Of a stretch of DNA of 64,000 nucleotides, positions 53,795-62,494 are shown piece after piece. Below the pieces are notes generated by a model that saw only the letters and a program-made list of their open reading frames with translations, made no database searches and had not been told where the DNA came from. The stretch spans positions 1 through 64,000 of the forward strand of contig NZ_SJOU01000015.1 of assembly GCF_012027725.1 (NCBI RefSeq), read 5' to 3'. How positions within the stretch are numbered: position 1 is the stretch's first letter; each line of letters begins with the position of its first letter. Origin of the DNA: Olsenella sp. SW781 (GTDB taxonomy: Bacteria; Actinomycetota; Coriobacteriia; Coriobacteriales; Atopobiaceae). The position numbers and the translations under genes were made by a program.

Positions 53795-56551
53795 ATGGCA
53801 GCTAACGCCGAGTACCGCTTTACCGTCAACGGCGAGGAGCAGGTCGTCACCACCGACAAGCCGCTCCTTCGCTACCTGCGCGACGACCTCAAGCTCACCT
53901 CCGTCAAGGACGGCTGCTCCGAGGGCGCGTGCGGCACCTGCACCGTGCTCGTGGACGACCGCGCCACCAAGGCGTGCGTCCTCACCACGCGTCTGGCCGC
54001 AGGTCGCAACATCGTGACCGTGGAGGGCCTGCCCCACGAGGAGCAGGAGGCCTTCGTCTACGCCTTCGGCGCCGTTGGAGCCGTCCAGTGCGGATTTTGC
54101 ATCCCCGGCATGGTCATGGCGGGCGCGGCCCTCATCCACAAGGTGCCCGACCCCACCGAGGACCAGGTCAAGGTGGCCATCCGCGGCAACGTCTGCCGCT
54201 GCACCGGCTACAAGAAGATCATTGAGGGCATTCTCCTCGCCGCCGCCATCCTGCGGGGCGAGAAGAACATCGACCCCGAGCTCGAGCGCGGCGACGACTA
54301 CGGCGTGGGCAAGCGCGCCTTCCGCGTGGACGTGCGCCGCAAGGTCCTCGGCTTTGGCAAGTACCCCGACGACATCGACGAGCGCGACTTCCCCGACCTC
54401 ACCTACGCCAGCGCCGTGCGCTCCAAGTACCCGCGCGCCCGCGTGGTCAAGATCGACGCCGAGAAGGCCCGCGCCATGCCGGGCGTTCTCGCCGTGCTCA
54501 CGGCCGCCGACGTGCCCGTGAACGCCGTCGGCCACCTGCTCTACGACTGGGACGTCATGACGGCCGAGGGCGACGTCACCCACTGCGTGGGCGACGCGAT
54601 CGCCCTGGTCGTGGCCGAGGACGCGGCCACGCTGGAGAAGGCCAAGAAGGCCGTCAAGGTGGAGTACGAGGTCCTCGAGCCCGTCCGATCCATCGAGGAG
54701 GCCCGCGCCGAGGGCGCGCCCGTGCTCCACAAGCCCTACCTCGCCTTTGGCAACTGGGTCACGCCCGAGAACAACATCTGCCAGCAGCGCCACGTGGTCC
54801 GCGGCGACGCTGCCGCCGCGCTCGCCGGCGCCGCGCACAAGGTGACGCGCACCTTCAAGACGCCGTTCACCGAGCACGCCTTCCTCGAGCCCGAGTGCGC
54901 CGTCGCCTTCCCGTACAAGGGTGGCGTCAAGGTGTGCTCGTCCGACCAGGGCGCCTACGACTCCCGCAAGGAGATCGCCCACATGCTGGGCTGGGACGCC
55001 ACGCCCGAGAAGGTCGTCGTGGAGACCATGCTCGTGGGCGGCGGCTTTGGCGGCAAGGAGGACGTCTCCGTGCAGCACCTGGCCGCGCTCGCCGCGCTCG
55101 CGGTGAACCGTCCCGTCAAGGTGCGCCTCACGCGCCAGGAGTCCATCAACTTCCACCCCAAGCGCCACTACATGGAGGGTACCTTCACCCTCGGCTGCGA
55201 CGAGGACGGCACCTTCGTGGGCCTGGACTGCGAGATCAACTTCGACACCGGCGCCTATGCGTCCCTCTGCGGCCCGGTCCTCGAGCGCGCCTGCACGCAC
55301 TCCGTGGGCCCGTACTGCTACCAGAACACCGACATCCGCGGCTACGGCTGGTACACCAACAACCCGCCCGCCGGCGCGTTCCGCGGCTTCGGCGTCTGCC
55401 AGAGCGAGTTTGCGCTCGAGAGCCTGATCGACCTTCTCGCCGACGAGGTGGGCATCTCCCCGTGGGAGATCCGCTACAGGAACGCCATCGAGCCGGGCAA
55501 GGTCCTGCCCAACGGCCAGATCGCCGACCGCTCCACCGCCCTCAAGGAGACCCTGCTCGCGGTCAAGGACGTCTACGAGGCTCACCCCGGCCACGCCGGC
55601 CTCGCGTGCGCGATGAAGAACGCGGGCGTGGGCGTGGGCCTGCCCGACGCCGGCCGCTGCAAGATCCGCGTGGAGGACGGCCGCGCGGTGGTCTACTCCG
55701 CCACCTCCGACATCGGCCAGGGCTGCAACACCGTCTTCCTGCAGGACGTTGCCGAGGCCACGGGTCTGCCGCTCGCCAACATCGTGAACGGCGAATGCTC
55801 CACCGAGAACGCGCCCGACTCCGGCACCACCTCCGGGTCGCGCCAGACCCTCATCACCGGCGAGGCCGTGCGCGGCGCGGCGTTCCTTCTGCGCGACGCC
55901 ATGCTCGCGGTGGAGGAGGGCACCGAGACCGGCACGGAGCCCGTGGTCGCCCACGGCGACGGCTTTGTGGTCGAGTACGCCGACGGCACGCCCTACGTGG
56001 GCCCGGGCGCCGGCTACCACGCGGCCGACCCGGTGGCGGCGCTGGCCGCCCTCGAGGGCCGCGAGTTCTCCTACGAGTACCTCGAGAAGACCGACAAGCT
56101 CGGCGCGGACGTGCCCAACCCCAAGAGCCACGTGGCCTACGGCTACGCTACGCACGTCGTGATTCTGGACGACGACGGCCGCGTGACCGAGGTCCACGCC
56201 GCGCACGACTCCGGCAAGGTGGTGAACCCCATCGCCATCCAGGGCCAGATCGAGGGCGGCGTGCTCATGGGCATGGGCTACGCGCTGACCGAGCGCTTTG
56301 ACCTCAAGGACTGCGTCCCGCAGGTGAAGTTTGGCACGCTGGGTCTCTTCCGCGCGCCTGACATCCCCTACATCAACGCCATCTACGTCGAGAAGGACGA
56401 GCTGCTCGACGTGGGCTACGGCGCCAAGGGCATCGGCGAGATCGCCACGATCCCCACCGCGCCTGCGGTCCAGAACGCCTACCGCGCCCTCACCGGCGAG
56501 CTCCAGACCGAGCTTCCGCTGCGTCACACGTACTACTCGCGCGAGAAGTAG
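53795..56551 (+). CDS. xdhD: XdhD-type molybdenum hydroxylase (xanthine dehydrogenase family)
   Basis: This 918-aa protein has an N-terminal 2Fe-2S domain (Cys41, Cys46, Cys49, Cys61), a second cluster (Cys99, Cys102, Cys134, Cys136) and then a long molybdopterin-binding part. The latter includes GGGFGGKEDVSVQHLAA, PAGAFRGFGVCQSEFALE and, near the C-terminus, GIGEIATIPTAPAVQNA with the likely catalytic Glu. No FAD domain or separate FAD subunit is present, so electrons probably pass to the ferredoxin and YgfK. It likely hydroxylates a purine. Relatives use a selenium-containing cofactor. The ATG follows GGGGAGAAGG. Confidence 0.92.
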   Translation: MAANAEYRFTVNGEEQVVTTDKPLLRYLRDDLKLTSVKDGCSEGACGTCTVLVDDRATKACVLTTRLAAGRNIVTVEGLPHEEQEAFVYAFGAVGAVQCGFCIPGMVMAGAALIHKVPDPTEDQVKVAIRGNVCRCTGYKKIIEGILLAAAILRGEKNIDPELERGDDYGVGKRAFRVDVRRKVLGFGKYPDDIDERDFPDLTYASAVRSKYPRARVVKIDAEKARAMPGVLAVLTAADVPVNAVGHLLYDWDVMTAEGDVTHCVGDAIALVVAEDAATLEKAKKAVKVEYEVLEPVRSIEEARAEGAPVLHKPYLAFGNWVTPENNICQQRHVVRGDAAAALAGAAHKVTRTFKTPFTEHAFLEPECAVAFPYKGGVKVCSSDQGAYDSRKEIAHMLGWDATPEKVVVETMLVGGGFGGKEDVSVQHLAALAALAVNRPVKVRLTRQESINFHPKRHYMEGTFTLGCDEDGTFVGLDCEINFDTGAYASLCGPVLERACTHSVGPYCYQNTDIRGYGWYTNNPPAGAFRGFGVCQSEFALESLIDLLADEVGISPWEIRYRNAIEPGKVLPNGQIADRSTALKETLLAVKDVYEAHPGHAGLACAMKNAGVGVGLPDAGRCKIRVEDGRAVVYSATSDIGQGCNTVFLQDVAEATGLPLANIVNGECSTENAPDSGTTSGSRQTLITGEAVRGAAFLLRDAMLAVEEGTETGTEPVVAHGDGFVVEYADGTPYVGPGAGYHAADPVAALAALEGREFSYEYLEKTDKLGADVPNPKSHVAYGYATHVVILDDDGRVTEVHAAHDSGKVVNPIAIQGQIEGGVLMGMGYALTERFDLKDCVPQVKFGTLGLFRAPDIPYINAIYVEKDELLDVGYGAKGIGEIATIPTAPAVQNAYRALTGELQTELPLRHTYYSREK

Positions 56552-56577
56552 CTCCGCTTCCTCGCACATCCCTTGCA

Positions 56578-56622
56578 GAGGGCCCGCCGGTATGCCATGC
56601 CCGGCGGGCCCTCGTTCTTCTC
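56578..56622 (+). terminator. Terminator of the purine operon
   Basis: A 13-bp stem (GAGGGCCCGCCGG at 56578-56590 with 56601-56613) is followed by the T-rich GTTCTTCTC. The tail coincides with a copy of the abundant word. Confidence 0.85.
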
Positions 56623-56700
56623 AGTGTGTCCTTACTCCAGCCACCAGTCCACGTCTACGGAGCACCTGACTTCGATGGGCTCGGGACTGAGGTCTGGAAC

Positions 56701-57270
56701 CTAGTTTGAGTCGATACCGGCTGTGCGTTCCATACAGAATCCTCCCGGATAGGTGTAGCCGTCGGTCGGCCGGTTGTAGCGGATCTGCCTCACCTCACCG
56801 AGACGCTTTTCGGACGCGGCAGCGAGCGCCTCCGCACTGCCTCTCGCCTTGGCAACGGCCTGTCCGAGCAGCTTTGCCTCCTCTGCGTCCTCGTCGTCAA
56901 GCGAGAAGTACACGTTGATCGACGCCCTAGCCCCGCTGTTAGCGAGTGCCGTCCAGACGGAGGCGACGTCATGCTCGCTCAGGCGTATGCGCAGCGACCC
57001 GTGCGCGCTGTACTCGAAGCCTCCCGACGTTCGCCCATGACGTCGTCGGTTGGCGTACGAGGAATAGTGTGACAGCTTGAGCTCGTTGCCCAGGCCAAGT
57101 GCCTCGAGCGCCTCCTTGGCTCGCGCTGCGTCCGTGGCGTATCGCTCAGCACACTCGGCCTGATCCTGACCGTGCCACTCGAACCGGATGACAAACTCCG
57201 CAATGTCAGGTTCCACCTGCTCCTCAACAGACGCGCTCACGCATATGACCGGCTTCTCGATGCTGCTCAT
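56701..57270 (-). CDS. SIMPL (DUF541) domain protein
   Basis: This 189-aa SIMPL-type protein begins KPVICVSASVEEQVEPDIAEF and continues with the family's DAARAKEALEALGL helix and the C-terminal AKARGSAEALAAASEKRLGEV segment. No signal peptide is visible, unlike many relatives, so it may be cytoplasmic. The function is unknown. The ATG follows GGGAGAGG. It starts the stretch of more mixed base composition that runs to the window end. Confidence 0.85.
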   Translation of the reverse strand: MSSIEKPVICVSASVEEQVEPDIAEFVIRFEWHGQDQAECAERYATDAARAKEALEALGLGNELKLSHYSSYANRRRHGRTSGGFEYSAHGSLRIRLSEHDVASVWTALANSGARASINVYFSLDDEDAEEAKLLGQAVAKARGSAEALAAASEKRLGEVRQIRYNRPTDGYTYPGGFCMERTAGIDSN

Positions 57271-57460
57271 GACCTCTCCCTTCGTCGGGATATCCGTACC
57301 ATGAGCGTATGCGAGGGACCGGACAATAATTCCCCGTCCGTCCGTATCTCAGAATATTGAGGCCTGTTGCCGAGTTGACGGTATGACTCGCTTGCCGCAG
57401 AGCGTGACTGAAACATAATCGGGGACGTAGAGATTTCGTTTTCTGAAGAATCGAGCAGAT

Positions 57461-59263
57461 ATGCGACTTGAGAACGAGCAGCTGCACTATCGGGCAAGGT
57501 TCGAGGTCTTTCCCTATGACACCCAGAACCCGGCCATGCCCAAGATCCAGCAGATTCTCTGGGACTGGCTGCGGAACAAGGAGCGCCGGCGCAAGGAGGG
57601 CGACCTGTCCGGCACCCTTTCGGCTGCCGGCGCTCACGACGCGTTCTTCGACGGGAAGCTCGAGACGAATTATTCCGGCGGACTGAACGTCGGTGGCCAG
57701 ACGAAGCTCGCGGTTGACGCCTTCACGTCCGAGCAGGACGGCCGAGCCCTCTGGGCAATGGAGTACGACGAGCCTGACTCCAGGGTCTGGTTCAGGCACT
57801 GGCACACCCGCGTGGGGCTTTCTGGAAGCGACTCGGGCTCCTGTCTGGTCAATGTGAGAATTACCTACTACACGCTTCCGGACTACGTTGGCAACCCGGG
57901 ACTGGTCCCGTTTGCGAACGTCCCCAACTTCGTCAGGGAGATCGTTGAGCTGGGCGCATATCAGTCATGTGTCGGAGAGACGGTCCTTAATCGTGAGGAG
58001 ACCTACCTAACCAGCGACAACATCGACGAGGAGTTCACGAGCAACCTCCTGAGCGAGCAGAGGGAGCTCCCCCTCGTGCTCATGTGCACCGACGAGAGCG
58101 GGGCGACCCCCATCTGGGACGCCACGGAGCTTGCCAAGAAGCTCGTCGGCATGGCCAATGTCTACGTTGCCGACTGGCGAGATGCCGGTCTGAGGGGGCG
58201 CCTCCGCGAGCTCTTCCCCAGAGACACGCCAGCATTCCAGTACAGATGCGGCGCGTCGATGCTCCGGATCTATCGCCCGGGCATTGACCTCTCCGATCCC
58301 GATGGCTGGCGCACCCACACCTTCTTCCTCAAGGACCGCATCGATCACTACTGCAAGCGTGGCCCAAACGAGTTCGTCGACACTCTGAGCCGGGGCCTCG
58401 GAAGGAGCGTCACGAAGGGCGAGTCCGACATCCTCGAGCTGAGCGACGTCGAGTGGGCGCGGAGCAGCCGGGCGTCCGAGGAGCTGTCGAGGCGTCTTGA
58501 GGAGATGAGGGCGAACAGCCTGATCGGAAAGCCGGTTGAGGAGACTGCGGGCGCCAATGAGGAGCGGGTAGAGGCGCTGGAACGGGAGCTGAGGGAGGGC
58601 CAGTGGTTCCTCCAGGAGTACGAGAAGGAGAACGCGACGCTCAGGGGGACGACCTCCAAGCTCAAGACGGAGAACAACGAGCTCAACAGCGAGAACTCGA
58701 CCCTGAAGTATCGGCTTAGCTCGGCCGAGGATCGAGCGGATTCCCTCGAGGCGGAGATTGGCGAGATGAGGGGCGCGCTCGAGGCAATCAACGCGCTTGA
58801 CCGCATGCCCTCGAGCCTTGAGGAGCTGCTCGACCTCGCCGAAAGCATCTGGCCCTCTCGGATTGTGATACTCGATGACGCCAAGTCGTCCGCGCAGTCG
58901 TTCAACGGAGACCTCAACGAGGAGTGGCAGATAATCAGAAGTGTCGCCACGGTGCTCTGGCCTCTGTACTTTGATGACGACGTCATGTCCTGCGACGTGG
59001 CGAATGAGTATAAGGCCAAAGCGGGCTACGAGCTCGCCTTGACCGAGAAGAAGCTGACCAAGGCCGACTCGAAGAAGATGAGCGAGAGACGCCGGCGGTA
59101 CAAGGGCGCTGAGATTGACATCACGCCTCATATCAAGGGTAGGAACAAGAACCCCAAGTTTGCCTTCCGTCTCCACTATTTCGTCGACAGGGACGGTAGG
59201 AAGCTCGTCATCGGGCACTGCGGGGCGCACCTCACCACGGCGGGGACGCAGAAGCTGAGCTAA
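57461..59263 (+). CDS. Uncharacterised 600-aa coiled-coil protein
   Basis: I do not recognise this protein. It has an N-terminal globular domain (about residues 1-180, Trp-rich), a middle domain (about 190-300), a clear coiled coil (about 365-446), and a C-terminal domain (about 525-600). The C-terminal domain has a Lys/Arg-rich stretch and then ITPHIKGRNKNPKFAFRLHY and KLVIGHCGAHL, resembling a small RelE-like nuclease fold. Start context is weak (ATG at 57461, no clear Shine-Dalgarno). Base composition is lower in GC than neighbours. With Fic and restriction genes nearby, a defence role is possible but unproven. Confidence 0.6.
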   Translation: MRLENEQLHYRARFEVFPYDTQNPAMPKIQQILWDWLRNKERRRKEGDLSGTLSAAGAHDAFFDGKLETNYSGGLNVGGQTKLAVDAFTSEQDGRALWAMEYDEPDSRVWFRHWHTRVGLSGSDSGSCLVNVRITYYTLPDYVGNPGLVPFANVPNFVREIVELGAYQSCVGETVLNREETYLTSDNIDEEFTSNLLSEQRELPLVLMCTDESGATPIWDATELAKKLVGMANVYVADWRDAGLRGRLRELFPRDTPAFQYRCGASMLRIYRPGIDLSDPDGWRTHTFFLKDRIDHYCKRGPNEFVDTLSRGLGRSVTKGESDILELSDVEWARSSRASEELSRRLEEMRANSLIGKPVEETAGANEERVEALERELREGQWFLQEYEKENATLRGTTSKLKTENNELNSENSTLKYRLSSAEDRADSLEAEIGEMRGALEAINALDRMPSSLEELLDLAESIWPSRIVILDDAKSSAQSFNGDLNEEWQIIRSVATVLWPLYFDDDVMSCDVANEYKAKAGYELALTEKKLTKADSKKMSERRRRYKGAEIDITPHIKGRNKNPKFAFRLHYFVDRDGRKLVIGHCGAHLTTAGTQKLS

Positions 59264-59282
59264 GCCCTGGCGCTCGGATCGA

Positions 59283-60257
59283 TCAGCCGGCTCCCTCAAT
59301 CTGGGTGCGGACGACCCACGTGCCACCGCGCGCGGCACCCTCGCGCTGGAGCTTGCCCTCCTTGCGAAGGCTTGCCACAAGACGCTCCGCGGAGCGTTTG
59401 GAGCAGCCAAGAAGGTGGGCGAGCTCCGCGACCGTCCCCTTGGGGTGAGCCGAGAAGTATGCGAGAGCTTGTCGAGTGCGACTCTCCTCCTCGCTCTCCG
59501 ACAGCGAGAAGGGCAGCAGCGCGTCGCGAATGACCTGCAGCATGAACGTGACGAAGCGCTCCGAGGAGCCTGCGGCGTTGGACTCCGCCAGCACACGGTA
59601 GTACTCATGCTGCCGCTCGCGAATGACGCTCTCGACGGGAAGCCATGCGAGGGCGGGCCTCCAGCGGGAGAGTAGTAGCGTGTGCCAGAGCCTTCCCGTG
59701 CGTCCGTTGCCATCGGCGAAAGGATGGATGAACTCGAACTCGTAGTGGAAGATGCACGAGACGAGGAGCGGGTGCAGGTCGGTTTTGGAAAGCCACTCGA
59801 AGAGGTCAGACATGACCTGTGGAACGTAGTTCGCCGGCGTGCCGGCATGGATGAGGGTTTCCCCGTCAAAGACCCCGACGTCACCGGAGCGGAAGCAGCC
59901 AGCATGCTCGATAAGCCCGTCCATCATGACGCGATGAGCGCGCAGGAGGTCGTTCAGGCCCAGCGGGTCGAGGGAGTCGATGAGCTCATAGGCCCGCTTT
60001 GCGTTCTCTACCTCGAGAATGTCCCTTGCGGGTCCGAGGACGCGCTTGCCGTCCATGATGGCGGTCACGGCTTCCTCGGAGAGCGTGTTTCCCTCGATCA
60101 TGAGAGACGAGCGGATGGTGCGGATGCGCAGCTCGCGGTGGAGGGTCGGGCTTGCGCCGAGGCCCGAGGTGGGCTGCAGCATGCCCACAAGCTCTGCGAT
60201 CTCCATGCAGAGGTCGTCAATCTCCGGCGTTCTCTCAAAGGGCGGCTCGTATCCCAT
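59283..60257 (-). CDS. Fic family AMPylase-like protein with winged helix
   Basis: This 324-aa Fic protein has the full catalytic motif HPFADGNGRTGR (residues 178-189), so it should be active. It carries its own inhibitory helix near the N-terminus (Ser51-x-x-x-Glu55-Gly56 in SLMIEGNTLS). A C-terminal winged helix (about 265-320) probably binds DNA. Fic enzymes transfer AMP from ATP to target proteins. The ATG at 60257 follows AAAGGAGG; an upstream frame lacks support. Inverted TTTTACCG boxes overlap the ribosome site. Confidence 0.9.
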   Translation of the reverse strand: MGYEPPFERTPEIDDLCMEIAELVGMLQPTSGLGASPTLHRELRIRTIRSSLMIEGNTLSEEAVTAIMDGKRVLGPARDILEVENAKRAYELIDSLDPLGLNDLLRAHRVMMDGLIEHAGCFRSGDVGVFDGETLIHAGTPANYVPQVMSDLFEWLSKTDLHPLLVSCIFHYEFEFIHPFADGNGRTGRLWHTLLLSRWRPALAWLPVESVIRERQHEYYRVLAESNAAGSSERFVTFMLQVIRDALLPFSLSESEEESRTRQALAYFSAHPKGTVAELAHLLGCSKRSAERLVASLRKEGKLQREGAARGGTWVVRTQIEGAG

Positions 60258-60266
60258 GCGACCTCC

Positions 60267-60303
60267 TTTTACCGCCATAATTTTACCGCCAATGTCGGTA
60301 AAA
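60267..60303 (-). promoter_or_regulatory. Operator-like boxes before fic
   Basis: TTTTACCG at 60267-60274 and 60281-60288, with inverted CGGTAAAA at 60296-60303, gives a perfect 8-bp inverted repeat (7-nt spacer) plus a direct half site. One box overlaps the fic ribosome site. Confidence 0.6.
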
Positions 60304-60327
60304 CGCATGCAGCAGGCGTGAGCAAAG

Positions 60328-60364
60328 ATTATTCTGCTGAGAATTATTCTGCGGAGAATAATCT
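60328..60364. repeat. GATTATTCT inverted repeat
   Basis: GATTATTCT and AGAATAATC flank GCTGAGAATTATTCTGCGG, which holds another copy of the half site. It is an AT-rich palindrome in the fic/AGCS divergent region and may be a second operator. Confidence 0.55.
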
Positions 60365-60497
60365 TGCAGCCGAGAAGAACGCGGCGCTTCAAGCGCTGCC
60401 CATCAATCAACGCTCCCGTCACGCTACGGAAACACAGGTAGGGCAAAGTTACCCTTTATGTAGCTGAAACTGCCCGTGCCCCGTCGAGAGGCCCTTC

Positions 60498-61928
60498 ATG
60501 TTCGACTTCTTCATGTCCGCCATTACCGCCCTGAACGACAACGTGCTGTGGGGCGTACCCATGGTCGTGCTGATGCTCGGAACCGGCGTGTTTTTGCTCT
60601 TCATCACCCGCGGTGTCGTGTTTTCGCGCTTCAACGTGGTCATGCGCTACACCACCAAGACGCTCTTCCAGCGCCGGGGCCCACGTGAGGCGGGGGAGGG
60701 CACCATCTCGCCCTTCCAGGCGGTGTGCACCGCGCTCGCGGCCACGCTCGGCACCGGCAATATCGTGGGCGTGGCGCTCGCGGTGGCCACGGGCGGCCCG
60801 GGGTCGATCTTCTGGCTGTGGCTCTCCGCGCTTGCCGGCATGGTCATCAAGTTCTGCGAGGTCACGCTCTCGGTGGCCTACCGCACGCGCAACGAGCGCG
60901 GCGAGCTCGTGGGCGGCCCCATGTACTACATCTCCCGCGGACTGGGCAAGACCTGGCTCGCCATGCTGTTTGCCGCCTTCGGCTTCCTGGCGTCCTTCGG
61001 CATCGGCGCGAGCGTGCAGGCCAACTCGCTCGCCGGCAGCGTGAACGCCACCTTCGGCGTGCCGCTGCCCGTCATCGGCGCCGTTGTGGCGCTGCTCGCG
61101 GGTCTCGTCCTCATCGGCGGCATCACCCGCATCGCTCAGATTACCGAGAAGCTCGTCCCTTTCGCGGCCATCTTCTACCTGCTCGGCGCTGCGGCGGTGC
61201 TCGTGGTTAACGCCGGGCAGATCCCCTCCGCGATCGCCCAGATCTTCCGTGACGCCTTCACGGGCACGGCCGCCACGGGCGGTTTCCTGGGTGCCACGGT
61301 CATGTACGCGTGCCGCGTGGGCATGTCGCGCGGCGTGTTCACCCACGAGGCGGGCATGGGCTCGGCGCCCATCGCGCACGCCTCCGCCGACACCGATCAC
61401 CCCGCCCGCCAGGGCCTGTGGGGCACGTTCGAGGTGTTCTTCGACACGATCGTCATGTGCACGATCACGGGTCTCGTGATCATCACCTCGGGGCTGTGGC
61501 ACGCCGACCCCATGATGTCCGAAGGTGCCATGAGCTCGGCGGCCTTTGGGCAGAGCATCCCCGGCGGCCAGTACATCGTGACCGTTGGCCTCATGCTCTT
61601 CGCGTTTGCCACGCTCATCGCGTGGTACTACTACGGCGAGAAGTGCGTTGAGTACCTCTTCCGCAAGAGCCGCGCCCAGCGCGTGGCGGTGCGCGTCTAC
61701 CAGGTTGCCTACGTTGCCATGGTGTTCGCGGGCTGCGTGACCAACCTCGACGTGGTCTGGGAGTTCGCCGACTGCTTCAACGGCCTCATGGCAATCCCCA
61801 ACCTCATCGCGCTGATCGCGCTCTCACCCGTGATCCGCCGACTCGCCGCTGACTTCTTCCGCGACCCCGACCGTCGCCGTCCGCGCGACACGGACTACAG
61901 CGGGTTGCTGGTGTTTAGGGACAAGTGA
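60498..61928 (+). CDS. Sodium:alanine symporter (AGCS) family transporter
   Basis: This 476-aa protein has about 11 helices and AGCS motifs: GEGTISPFQAVCTALAATLG, TGNIVGVALAVATGGPG, GGPMYYISRGLG, and FTHEAGMGSAPIAHASA. It imports alanine or glycine with sodium. The ATG follows GAGAGG. It is GC-rich like the core genome, though it sits between lower-GC genes, so the accessory stretch is a patchwork. Confidence 0.93.
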   Translation: MFDFFMSAITALNDNVLWGVPMVVLMLGTGVFLLFITRGVVFSRFNVVMRYTTKTLFQRRGPREAGEGTISPFQAVCTALAATLGTGNIVGVALAVATGGPGSIFWLWLSALAGMVIKFCEVTLSVAYRTRNERGELVGGPMYYISRGLGKTWLAMLFAAFGFLASFGIGASVQANSLAGSVNATFGVPLPVIGAVVALLAGLVLIGGITRIAQITEKLVPFAAIFYLLGAAAVLVVNAGQIPSAIAQIFRDAFTGTAATGGFLGATVMYACRVGMSRGVFTHEAGMGSAPIAHASADTDHPARQGLWGTFEVFFDTIVMCTITGLVIITSGLWHADPMMSEGAMSSAAFGQSIPGGQYIVTVGLMLFAFATLIAWYYYGEKCVEYLFRKSRAQRVAVRVYQVAYVAMVFAGCVTNLDVVWEFADCFNGLMAIPNLIALIALSPVIRRLAADFFRDPDRRRPRDTDYSGLLVFRDK

Positions 61929-61980
61929 GATAGGCGATTCCGTCCTGGGTCGCTACTTGCGTCTTCTGAGAAGAACGCGC

Positions 61981-62244
61981 TTACGTGCACCGCTCGAAGA
62001 CACAGTCGTTGTGGTAGTGGATGAAGTCGAGGTTCGGCCAGGTCGACTCGTCGCTGCCCGGCAGGGCGATCTTCCTCCCGTCGAAGGCGTAGAGCCACTG
62101 GCCGTTCGTGGGCGTGTGCGGCACGCGCGAGGAGGCCACGACGCGGTAGCGGTCGTCGAGCGTGATGAGGTCGCGGTCGAAGGCATCGAGAAGAACGACG
62201 AGCAGCCAGTCTTTCAGCTGCTCGCTGGAATCTAGCGATGACAC
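61981..62244 (-). pseudogene. Remnant of an HNH endonuclease (C-terminus)
   Basis: This 87-aa frame matches the end of McrA-like HNH endonucleases: DAFDRDLITLDDRYRVVASS, then WLYAFDGRKIALPG and FIHYHNDCVFE. The part that would hold the HNH residues is missing, and no matching frame is found in the 250 bp upstream. It is probably a decayed gene. Confidence 0.6.
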
Positions 62245-62494
62245 GTGGGTCGACGAGATCCCGGACGGGAACGACCATAGTATCGATGCGGCGCAATCTC
62301 ATCGGCCGGGGGAGGAGGATTACGGGAAAGTCATCATGGCATGGGAGGTTGAGCTCGTACACCGCGCGCGGCGGTGGCTGTACTGAGAGCGCAGGCAGTG
62401 GTTCATTGGGCGGCGCTTTGGCAGTGTTAACGGCGAGCCGTACTAACAGACGAAAAGTCCCTGCCCAGAACATATCTGAGCAGGGACTTCGTTC

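Noticed and set aside
53795-56551. Selenocysteine in the molybdenum hydroxylase
   Set aside because: There is no in-frame TGA. Related enzymes use selenium in the cofactor, not as selenocysteine.
50321-56569. Two frames of over 1000 aa antisense to ygfK and xdhD
   Set aside because: They mirror the codon periodicity of the sense genes, run through the palindromes, and have no recognisable domains.
62245-62494. Missing front part of the HNH gene
   Set aside because: I could not find HNH catalytic residues in any minus-strand frame here, so no frameshifted gene can be supported.
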